Assembly: GCA_916613615.1 (NCBI GenBank)
Contig: OU744728.1
Span: 34,432,450-34,496,449, forward strand
DNA length: 64,000 nucleotides
DNA from: Steromphala cineraria
Taxonomy: Eukaryota; Mollusca; Gastropoda; Trochida; Trochidae
Reading direction: 5' to 3'
The notes beneath the pieces are model-generated. The model was given only the letters and a program-made list of their open reading frames with translations. It ran no database searches and was not told where the DNA came from. A program made the position numbers and the translations under genes. Within the stretch, counting starts at the first letter, position 1; every line of letters starts with the position of its first letter. This document shows positions 34,501 to 46,500 of the stretch, piece after piece.

Positions 34501-37500
34501 GATTAAGTAATTGGGTTGTGTTTTCACAAAACTTTTACATGCTTTGATATTATTGAGACATTTTTTAACAGTGCCACTAAGTAATTATTGTGTCATGACA
34601 CGCTAATATAAGGGGTATTTTCTCCCTTTCACTACAGCACAACCACATTGGTTGCTTTCTCCAAAGTATTAACTCTCCCTTGTAAAATTCAAGAGCATTT
34701 AGAAGTAGTTGTGACAGCACAAAACAATGATATGGATGGCAATATTTTTACTTATTTCACATGTTTCTGGGCTATTTCTCGGAGAACCTATTATAAGCCC
34801 AGAAACACCCTTATTTCTATATTGCTTGCCATAATAAGTTTAACCTCTTTCCTGAGAGATTTGCACAACTGAACGTAATGTGGACATTTTCCAAGTGGGC
34901 CAACAACACTACAAGCATTGATCCCATTACTCAATGAGCAGAAAGAGGGGAAGCACACAACTCACAGTCTTATCCTTGATTTCTTTCCACAGTTCGCCGG
35001 CCTTCTTGCTCATCTCGACGATGGAGAGGCCGGGGTACTTCTCCTTAATCTTCTCCCGGCTCTCGTTCAGCCAGAGGAAGTAGGCTGACTGGGGTCGCTT
35101 GGGTCGGTCGGGGTCCTTGTCTTTCTTCTTACCCTTCTTCTTCCGCGGGCCTTCACGCTGCATCCCACACATCACCAAATAAGCATTCACTACACATTGT
35201 CTCAAAAGCACTGACAAAGAACTTTTAACTATAAAATCATTTTCATTTAATGGGTCACATTTAATTTAAAATTTACACAAGACTTTGCAAAGTATCATAA
35301 AGGTCATCTGTAAACTCCAAACTCTTTTGATATGTTTCAAATGTCAGAAAATAGAAATAAAGAAAATGAGTGTCTATCTTAAATACTGGGAACTCACCAC
35401 AGTCTTTGCAGTCTTGGGTTTCTTTTCCTTCCTCTTCTGTCTCTCCTTCTCCTTGCGCTCCCTCCGTGCCTCCTGATCCTCCGACCCCCCACCGCTACCC
35501 CCGGAGTAGTCCGAGTCAGAGTCTGAGTCTGACGTGGTGGGCGGGTTGCTATCATACCTGCAACACAACACAACGCAGCCTTGTCTTGTACATCGCTCAA
35601 AACTTTTGGTAGGTCAGTTCTAGGAGTCCAAACACGTGGAACAAGGGCAAAAACTCAATAATATTTCATTTCAATGTATAAGGCGAGTTCTTTATGCCAG
35701 AAATTGGGGGGTCAAAGAAGGGGGTCGCCCAATACACAAGGTCAAAAACTAGAGGCCAAGTGAGGGGTATCTGCCAACCCAACAAGTCAAGCGAGTCAAT
35801 GTTTACACCGGATGTCCATTTCACAATCATCAATGTCATCTCAAATTTAATCTTGTAAAATAAAATAACTTTGTCTAATTGTTCTTTAAAATGAAAATAT
35901 AGAGAGAAATATGAATGAAAATTCGAAATAACTTATCAATCAAAATTATCCATGTACCGGACCAAAGGAAATATTCAACACGTGTTTGCTGGCCGATAAC
36001 ATGTTATGTTAGTGTCATACGAGATAGAACCTCGTGATGAAATAACTTGACATAATTTAAGATTACAATAAATTTATAATGATTAATTTAATAATTATCA
36101 TTGTTTTGATGATTGATATTGTGACTATATTTATCTCTATGAATGTATTTAACAAAACTTAAGCTGCCCAAATTATTTGATCAACAAGTAATTGTCACAA
36201 ACGTGACCATGTCCCCCGCCGCAATCAAGAATATTTCATTCAATTGTTATTTTTCTTATGAGAATGTCATTGATTTTCAGCATCTTTGACATGAAAGGTC
36301 ACCCAAATTGATTGGCGTTTGCATATTCCGAAATAAAGATAAGTACAGATTGGTGCATGCATATTCTCCAAATGATTGGTACCAATTTGAAGATACTTAA
36401 TACAATGGTTCACAAGATATCGCGCCAACAACATTTTAAAAAACGGTCAAAATGACGTCATGGTCACCCAAATCAACTGGTGTTTGCGTATTCCCCAGAT
36501 GAAGACTGGTAACAAGTTTGAAGACTCAAGGTTGAAGGGTTCGTGAGATATGGCGCTAACAACATTTTCAAAACTGTTCAAAGTCTCGCCGTGACCTTGA
36601 AAATGAGGTCAAGGTCACCGAAAACTTTTCAGGTCTGTGTATTCCCCAGATGAAGACTGGTATTGTACCAAGTTTGAAGATTCTAGGTTGAGCGGTTCAT
36701 TAGATATTGCGCTAACAAGAAGCGGGACGGACGTACGGTGCTGAATACTATGTCCCCCGCTCCGCGGCGGTGGGGGACAATTATGAAGGCGATGTATAAC
36801 TCAGTTTTTACTAGGCAGCAATCATTCTTTACACCGGTTAGGCTTTTTCAATATGCAATTTGTGTTAGATTTTCTGATTGGTGCACTATTAAAACTTCCG
36901 TTCTTTTAACCAATGAAAAGGCTTGAAACAAATATAGCATTATCAGTACATTGACTGAACATTTGTTTAGATTTCTGAATGAGAATGATGAAAACGAATC
37001 ATGACATAGTAATGGGAGTTTGTTGACTGTAGCCTTGCTTGTTATCAGAAGCAAATGATAAATCATTGAATAAAATAACAAACACCGTAAGTAACTTATT
37101 CATTTTTTAATTACACATGACATTTCACTTAAAAATTACCGACCTAAATTTACCCTTACGCAATCTTGTCAACGAGTTGTCTGTCATGTCGACTGTTTCA
37201 ACGACCTGCTAGAAGGGGGGATCGCCTTATAAATGAGATAATTGATTTTGGCAGCAATTTGGGGGGCTGAGAAAGGGGGTCGCCTTATGTACGAGGTCGC
37301 CGTGTACATTGAAATATACGGTAATAGCGCGATTCTGATTTTGGACCTCAATCAAGGTATTGATGCTCTGCAAACACACATTTGGTTATCTTATCTTAAA
37401 TAGTCTTTGAGAAAAGCTGTCCATTTTAACTCAGACGGACGAACGGAGGCCGAACATATCCCCCTTCCCACATGGTGGGATAATAATCCAGCCCATTCCC

Positions 37501-40500
37501 ATCATTCATATCCAAACATCAAGCAAATTAAGGGATTAATTAATGTCAGATATCAGCCAAAGCGTTGGCATACAGATAAAAAGTCTCTAAATGTAGCTAT
37601 GTCGTAAGCCTACTTGGTGTTTAAGCCCTGATGAGCGGAACAGCTAAAACAGTTGAGAGTTTAAGATGTATCGTAATGTACAGAGGAGAGATTGAGAGAG
37701 ATGACCTACTCTTCAGCAACTTCACTTCCACTGCCTCCAGGATTGTAGGACTCGTCTGAAACACAACACTCATGTTACAACACTCCACTTTCTCACTCAT
37801 GTTTCATTTTTACAAAGTAAGAGAGCTCCTTGATGACGGGAAAAGGGTTGGAGGAGTAAACCCTCAATCCAGAGGTAAGTTTTTCTTATAATTACTTGCA
37901 GCAGTTATTGCGTAAAGGAAACCTCTGGATTGAGTATGTCAGAATCCCAAGTAAGGTGGGGGGAATCCAGAAGGAGCACATGATACCTGGAAGCCTCAAC
38001 TAATGATACCTGGAAGCCTCAACTAATGATACCTGGAAGCCTCAACTAATGATACCTGGAAGCCTCAACTAATGATACCTGGAAGCCTCAACTAATGATA
38101 CCTGGAAGCCTCAACTAATGATACCTGGAAGCCTCAACTAATGATACCTGGAAGCCTCAACTATTGATACCTGGAAGCCTCAACTAATGATACCTGGAAG
38201 CCTCAACTAATGATACCTGGAAGCCTCAACTAATGATACCTGGAAGCCTCAACTTCAATAACTTGATTCAAGAGGAACCAGGCGGAGGCAACTCACTCTA
38301 AGCTATTCAAATATCAGGGGGGAGAAAACCAAATTTCCCTTAAAGATGGATAATTTCCTGAAATTCCAAGACAAATGATCTGGAATTTTGATCAAATTGG
38401 CAATCCCCCTCCCCATTAACATTAAAAGCAACAAAGTTAATTCCCTACCAAATTTGAAGTTTCAGTTTTCGAGTTATGCTCAGAAAATGGAACAAAGTCA
38501 GAAATTTTGCCTTTTAAGGCCAAAATATAAAAACAATTTTGGTATCTATGTCTGAGAGGGGGTATACTAATGCCAGTTCTGATTCCAACTTAGATGCAGG
38601 CAACTCATAATATACATAATTGGGGAAGAAACAACACATATATCACCACAAAAAGTGTTTTTTCTCTCATCAAATCTCACCTGCTGGCAAACTTTCGGTG
38701 TATTTTCAGTAACATTATTGTTAAAATCATTTCCGGTATAAAGCAGTTTGAATAAGTTTTCACTTTTTTTTAAACTTAAGTTTATTGTTTGAGATCTAAA
38801 TATCATAACTAAGCCTTGGAAGCTTCAAAATATCCTTCCACCAAGAACATCCATTTTCTTATATCTCCCCAAGGCTGGAGGTCATGAAGTCTCTTCGACC
38901 TGACTGATGACATCTTCATTGATTGCACAAACACTACCAATTGTTCACTTATTCCTGCACTTGATGAGCGTGGAGTACATGACATGAGAGCCTCACCGGA
39001 GCTGTCACTGTCATCGTCCTCGTCATCCTCCTGCCGGTTCTTGCCCTCCTCCTTCATCCGCTCCAGGTACGCGTCGTGCTCCCCGCGCTCCTCGTCACTG
39101 TCCCACACGTCGTCCTCGTCCGCACGCTGCAACACACACCACACTCACACAGGCTTCATACACTTGAAAGCAACACTTAGTCCATCACTTTAACTTAATT
39201 TAACATGGATGCTGCAAGACATGTTCATGAAAAACATAACAAGGTTCAAGTGTCAGTACACATGTTAACATGGATCCTGTTGTGGGTACTCACAGCACAC
39301 ATGTTAACATGATCCTGTTGTGGGTACTTACAGCACACATGTTAACATGATCCTGTTGTGGGTACTTACAGCACACATGTTAATATGGATCCTGTTGTGG
39401 GTACTCACAGCACACATGTTAACATGGATCCTGTTGTGGGTACTCACAGCACACATGTTAACATGGATCCTGTTGTGGGTACTCACAGCACACATGTTAA
39501 CAATGATCCTGTTGTGGGTACTCACAGCACACATGTTAACATGGATCCTATTGTGGGTACTCACAGCACACATGTTAACATGGATCCTGTTGTGGGTACT
39601 CACAGCACACATGTTAACATGGATCCTGTTGTGGGTACTCACAGCACACATGTTAACATGGATCCTGTTGTGGGTACTCACAGCACACGTCAGTACACGT
39701 TAACATGGAGCGTATTGTGTGTCTAAGAGCAGGGTTGCTAATTAGGTGATAACTCAGTCCTAATTAGGGGTTTATCAATTTTTGACTGTTGCACAAGGAT
39801 GCTTCCGTATGTTTCTTATTTAAGTCATAGAGGAAGTTTTTGGCTATCTTGGTCTGCAATTCAACCGCACTGAATACAGTGTTTAGTTGTGATGAAAAAA
39901 AGCTTCAAGTTTCAATAACAGATTATATTCAATACATATAAACAAATACCCAAGCCATAAATTCATATTTGTAGAGACACTTACACCCTTCTTTCCTTTC
40001 CCGCCGATGTTCTTAACTCTCAATTTCTTCTGACTGACAAAGTCATACAGCTTTCCATATTCGTCCCTGAAATGAATTTTCTTTATCAAAATCAAGTTTT
40101 TCAGATACTGGTAACAAATAACAACAAGATGTGTTTGTGAAACACGAATGCCCCCGGATGCATCCTGCTAGCTGTGTCAAGGTCAAGGTCACAAGGTCAA
40201 ATGTCATGGTGTCATCTGAAAGGTCTCATCACAAGGGATCCCATATGTCAAGTATCAAAGAGCTAGCTCTGACCAATCAAAAGTTATGACCAAGGTTAAA
40301 GTTTTTGTGGACATACGGACAGACGGACGGAAAAGGTCAAATATCATGGTGTCATCTGAAAGGTCTCATCACAAGGGATACACATGTCAAGTATCAAAGA
40401 CCTAGCACTGACAGTATAGAAACTATAGCCAAGGTTAAAGTTTTCGGAAAAGGCTCGCTGTGTCAAGGTCAAGGTCACAAGGTCAAATGTCATGGTGTCA

Positions 40501-43500
40501 TCTGAAAGGTCTCATCACAAGGGATCCCATATGTCAAGTATCAAAGAGCTAGCTCTGACCAATCAAAAGTTATGACCAAGGTTAAAGTTTAAAATGTTCG
40601 CTGTGTCAAGGTCAAGGTCACAAGGTCAAATGTCATGGTGTCATCTGAAAGGTCTCATCACAAGGGATCCATATGTCAAGTATCAAAGAGCTAGCTCTGA
40701 CCAATCAAAAGTTATGACCAAGGTTAAAGTTTTTGTGGACAAACGGACAGACGGACGGACGGACGGAAAAGGTCAAATATCATGGTGTCATCTGAAAGGT
40801 CTTATCACAAGGGATACACATGTCAAGTATCAAAGACCTAGCACTGACAGTATAGAAACTATAGCCAAGGTTAAAGTTTTCGGAAAAGGCTCGCTGTGTC
40901 AAGGTCAAGGTCACAAGGTCAAATGTCATGGTGTCATCTGAAAGGTCTCATCACAAGGGATCCATATGTCAAGTATCAAAGACCTAGCTCTGACCAATCA
41001 AAAGTTATGACCAAGGTTAAAGTTTAAAATGCTCGCTGTGTCAAGGTCAAGGTCACAAGGTCAAATGTCATGGTGTCATTTGAAAGGTCTCATCACAAGG
41101 GATCCATATGTCAAGTATCAAAGAGCTAGCTCTGACCAATCAAAAGTTATGACCAAGGTTAAAGTTTTTGTGGACAAACGGACAGACGGACGGACGGACG
41201 GAAAAGGTCAAATATCATGGTGTCATCTGAAAGGTCTCATCACAAGGGATACACATGTCAAGTATCAAAGACCTAGCACTGACAGTATAGAAACTATAGC
41301 CAAGGTTAAAGTTTTCGGAAAAGGCTCGCTGTGTCAAGGTCAAGGTCACAAGGTCAAATGTCATGGTGTCATATGAAAGGTCTCATCACAAGGGATCTAT
41401 ATGTCAAGTATCAAAGACCTAGCTCTGACCAATCAAAAGTTATGACCAAGGTTAAAGTTTTTGTGGACAAACGGACAGACAGACGGACAGACGGACAGGT
41501 GAAAAACAATATACCCCCGGAATCTCCGATTCGGGGGCATAAAAAGCCGAAGTTTTATATATTTAGTCTTTGGTCTTCTTTTCACACTTTATTCCAGCGC
41601 ATCAAGACTGATGGTACTTAATCTTCATGATCTTAAATTGAAGATGAAGCAAATCTTGCAATATACACTGATTACCTGCAATATCTACTAGTGAAATGTT
41701 AAAAAAATTGTTTGTATACAAATATGGAGATGTATACATAGTTTCATATTGTCATAAATATGCACATGTAAAATGTAAACATCTGATGGGAAATAAAAAC
41801 ATAAAAGAATTTTTGTTTTAAAGTTTCTCAAATATTTTGCTAGCTTGCCACAACCCTTATCTTTATCAACATTATGTTTGACTCATATGAGGATGAAAGG
41901 ATGTCAACATGTATATAGTGATGTTAACATTAACTAGCCAGAAAAAAAACCTCCAGTCTCCTTAATCTTCAATCAAAATACTATAAATGAAGTCCTTTGA
42001 ACAGGAATCTTTCTATTTTCCCAGAACTGTTACTTCAGATTAAGATTTCCAATTTGGTTGAATTCACACAATATTTCCATCATCCTACTGTTTCTAGAAC
42101 AGTATTACTTTAGCTAGTCTGATCCCTATACACTGGTGTCCCTGACTAGCCCGATACAGAGAGAAAAGCCTTACTTTTCAAGACCCATGAAGTTGTAGAC
42201 TGTCCCAGACTAGCCCCTGATACAGAGAGAAAAGCCTTACTTTTCAAGACCCATGAAGTTGTAGACTGTCCCAGACTAGCCCCTGATACAGAGAGAAAAG
42301 CCTTACTTTTCAAGACCCATGAAGTTGTAGACTGTCCCAGACTAGCCCCTGATACAGAGAGAAAAGCCTTACTTTTCAAGACCCATGAAGTTGTAGACTG
42401 TCCCAGACTAGCCCCTGATACAAAGAGAAAAGCCTTACTTTTCAAGACCCATGAATTTGTAGACTGTCCCAGACTAGCCCCTGATACAGAGAGAAAAGCC
42501 TTACTTTTCAAGACCCATGAAGTTGTAGACTGTCCCAGACTTGGCCTCCACATCAAAGTCAAAAGAGCGGGTGTTACCAGAGCTTCTAGCGAAGTTGACG
42601 GAGGCGACCTCATCGAAGCGGATGTGTATGGGTGGCTTGTGCACAAAGATGAAGCCTCGCTCCAGAGGGTACAGCAGACCCATCGCTGCCTTGTACGAGC
42701 AGCCGATAGCCTGCGTTCCTGAATGTCTGGATCAGATACATACACATTAGATTACCAACTTCATAGGCAAAAATAAACATTTTGTCATTTATTGCAAAGT
42801 TAAGAGAGTAATGGTTTTAAAACTATATTATCAGGGATTAGGAAAGACATCTTAGACAATGGGCCATTTCCTGAATTTCAAATGGGCCATTGCCCATTAC
42901 ATCAATTGTCAACTTTAATTTTTTCATCCAATGTGCAAAATGGCCAATGGCCCCTGCCTTTCCCAATCACTGTATTATCATTAAATCTGGTAAGGATATA
43001 AAGATTAAGATAAGCAAGAGGTGAATCAATCAGCTTGTGGAGAATGGAGAGTAATTCTGTAGATAATGTAGACGCACCCAACAAAGCTCCCTGGCACGGT
43101 TATCTTGCGCGTGGTGATAGCCTTGAAGATCTTGCTGACCACCTCGTAGTCGGGTCCGGACATCTCCCGTGTCAGCTTACCCTCGTACTTCTTCTCCACG
43201 TCATCACTGAACAAACACACACGTACACTACCTCCTTGCAGTCCTCTCATTTCATTCATTTTCAAATATAGATAATTTCATTAACTAATGGCCAACCATC
43301 AATGATATGGACTCAACTCATGACAGTAGTTTCTGTTTTTCCTTCGATTATTTCTCAGTTTCGTGTCAAAAGGGGATGTTTTGGATATTTGCTTATCTTT
43401 TCCGCTTGTTGTTACTCTTATTTCACTTTAGTTGGAAAACTTTTACTGGTCTTTGAGTTAGACCCAAATATAGGCTGTGTCCAAATTGTTAATGAAGCTT

Positions 43501-46500
43501 ACAATTAACGGAACATTATAAGAATTAGGTTGCACTAACAGACTTAAGATTCGCCATGGATTAGTGAACAGAGGGAATGAACTTTCACTAACAGGAGACC
43601 AAAAAATCTTTTCACATTCATCTAGTCATAAAAGATCAACTTATAAGTAATTGGTTTGGTGATCATTACTTAAAATTTGGCAAGTAAGTTTCCTGGGAGT
43701 TACCGATAAAGTTGTTTCTCTTCCTGCTTGTGCACGACTGACTGGATTCTATTGCACCAAGTGCTTAAGTGAGAGGTGGTGCAAAACTTACTCAGTGAGG
43801 TTGAGGTCGACAGTCATCTCGTCGTCCTTGTTGAAGAGTAGGATGAGAAAGTGGTAGCGGGTCTGTCCTTGCTTGATAGGCGGGTCCAGGCTCACCTGCA
43901 TACAAGCACTCAGACTTGGAGTCACTATACCTCACTCACAGCTTCTTTACTTCCATTGATAAACTGATTTAAAATTTAATAAGTTCATGGACTGTTGGGC
44001 AGCTGCGTAGCTGATTTACAAGGTTTGCACAGCACTGTATGACTTTACACCACCATTAACTAAATGAATTCAGTCTATACTTATAAATAATTATATTCAT
44101 TAGTAAAGTTATTCTAAGTATACATTTGCTGCAATTGCATTTATTTGAGCTGCACCATTTATTTATGAAACAATTATTCCATATTTGTTTTGTTTTTTTA
44201 AACAGCAGATTTGATAATGACATTCCTCGACATGTCTAGTATCAGAAAACATAACTTGTTTACGAATAGTTCCGCCACGAGGAGCATGACATCCCAAAAC
44301 CTAACTAAGATGAATTTTAAAATCAATTGGTAGTTAACCTCCTTTTGCAAAGACTGACCTTTCCTTTTTTAAACAATGTTTTCAAGAAAGTGTTGTTTTA
44401 CCAAAGTCCAGAATGTTCAAGTTACAGAGGTATCCAATGAGTGAGTGAGGTTTAAACATTGCCAGCTTCCAAGTTCTCATCTAACCACTAACTAAGCTTC
44501 TTCTACATTTTACCTTTCCATTAAGAAGTTTGGGTAAGCAGACCAACAACAATTCCAAATCAGTCTCATACTGAGAGGGGAAATGAGATGACACAAGAAA
44601 GCACTGACCACAAAGAACATCTGGCGCCCGTCCTTGTGAGGCAGCAGGAAGAGGCGCAGCACGGTGGTGTATGGGATCTTGTAGTCGAACGTCTTGCCGT
44701 GCAGCTGCAGGAAGGTGGGGTACATCTTGAGGTCATACCGACCTCTGAAACACAAACAACAACATCTCAGTGTCACTGCAAGACCTTCAGCCTCTGCATT
44801 GGGAAGCAAGGAGTGCATACCACACAGGGAGTGAAATTTGTTCAACTGGTTTGAGAATCATTATCAAAGGTCTATTCTCTTGGCGTAACATTGGTTGGTA
44901 TGGAAATGCTAGGTGATGTACCTGGGAGTGAGACACTGGATCTCCTGCAAGGTCACAATGGACTCCCCGGTAGCCTGGATGATGTCGGCACTCTCCAGCA
45001 CGTTCTTATAGAACTCCTGAAACATTACACACATGTACACAGTTATTGACAGCGAGTAACTTTTGATGTTGCAAGTTAGTGTCAAACAAATAGCGAACAC
45101 AAAAAGTATGCTGCTATATCCTAATGCTACTTTATCTGTATGTCAATTGCATCTCTAACAGCGATTAACATTTTGGTATAAAGACAAAGGACAGCAGATA
45201 TCACAGACCTGAACCGGGTCCGTCTCTGTGTCTCGTGTATCCGCAGGAATGTGAAATCTCATCTCAGTTAGGGAAACTGCAGCATCGTCGTTCAGGTGGA
45301 ACTCTAAAGTAACCTCGCTTTTAGCGGTTGTTGAGTGTGACACGTTGGTGAGGGGGACCTCGAAGGCCAGGGATTTGTCCACTTCGAATGTGAGGGCATT
45401 ACCTGCAACACACAATACACAGCTATCTATAGCTTCTTTATGGCGGCCATACCTGACTGTAGTTCCTCATCTCTCATATTGACATATTCATACAAGATTT
45501 ATCACATTTACACAAAGACCAACAGTCAGGTTTAATTCAAATGATGGGAAGTGTTAACATTGTTTTAATTGGCCTCTAATTGTTTTATTTTGCCTGATTC
45601 ACTTAGGTTTTCGAAGTGAAAATGTGAACATATTTCCATCATCTTTAACATCTAGATTTAACTTGAATCAATCATGTCTTTAATTAACAGGGCAAGAGTT
45701 AGATCAACTCACATACCCCTGCTGATCACCATTTAATAAGAAAACATAGTAATTAAAATTCCCCGCCAAATTAGCTCTCATTTTCCTACATGGGTCATTA
45801 CTTTGTTAATCATAAATGCATAAACCTCATTTTGCGATCCCATCAAGGTATTGATACCTTGAAGACAGCATATTTGGTATCTAAAATGGTTTCTGACAAA
45901 AACCAATAACAAATAATTGGGTGCTTCTTTTCCAACTAAATCACAGCAAATCTGTTTATCCTGATTTAAATAGATTCTGAAAAGAAAAGCTGTCCCCTTT
46001 AAAGATACCCTCAATTAAATAATAATTTGGCGCTTCTGATTTTGGAACTCCATCAAGGTATCAATACGTATTGAAGACAAACAGCAAATTTTGTTATCCC
46101 ATCTAAAATAGTTTAACAATATCTGTCCCCATTAACGCTGACGAACTAACAGTCAAATAGTTTGCTCTGGAAATGACTATGTCATGGCGGGGGTATAAAA
46201 CCTTCAATTGTTTTAGTCACTGGCTGGTTGCTCATATGAATTCTTAGTTATTTGTTGCAGTTTCTAACTGTCTTCCCATGTAGAGTTGGCTGTTCTCAGG
46301 TGTACCGACCCTACTATCCTAGTGCCCTTCGTCACCACTTACCTTGAAAATGAGCTATTCCCCAGTTCCAGCCTTTCAACGAAACATCCACCCGCTCCAA
46401 AGTGTTTTCATAGAAACTTGATACAAAATTGGACAGCTTCTCAAAATCCTGTTCAAGAAATCAAAATATAAGTAGGTCTGAACCCAACCACAAACTTGCC

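Noticed and set aside
37979..38254. Regular 23-bp repeats as a possible CRISPR array
   Set aside because: Units are contiguous without unique spacers, and the locus is a eukaryotic intron.
39320..39726. 117-127-codon frames on both strands with 13-residue repeats
   Set aside because: Product of the 39-bp minisatellite; open in several frames at once, as expected of a repeat whose period is a multiple of three.
40594..41376. Two 115-codon plus-strand frames with almost identical translations
   Set aside because: They are read-through of the 145-bp array (435-bp higher-order period divisible by three) inside an SSRP1 intron, with no start context or domain.
42146..42745. 199-codon minus-strand frame
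   Set aside because: Its first third is SSRP1 exon 9 in the wrong frame and the rest is the 66-bp minisatellite (22-residue repeat).
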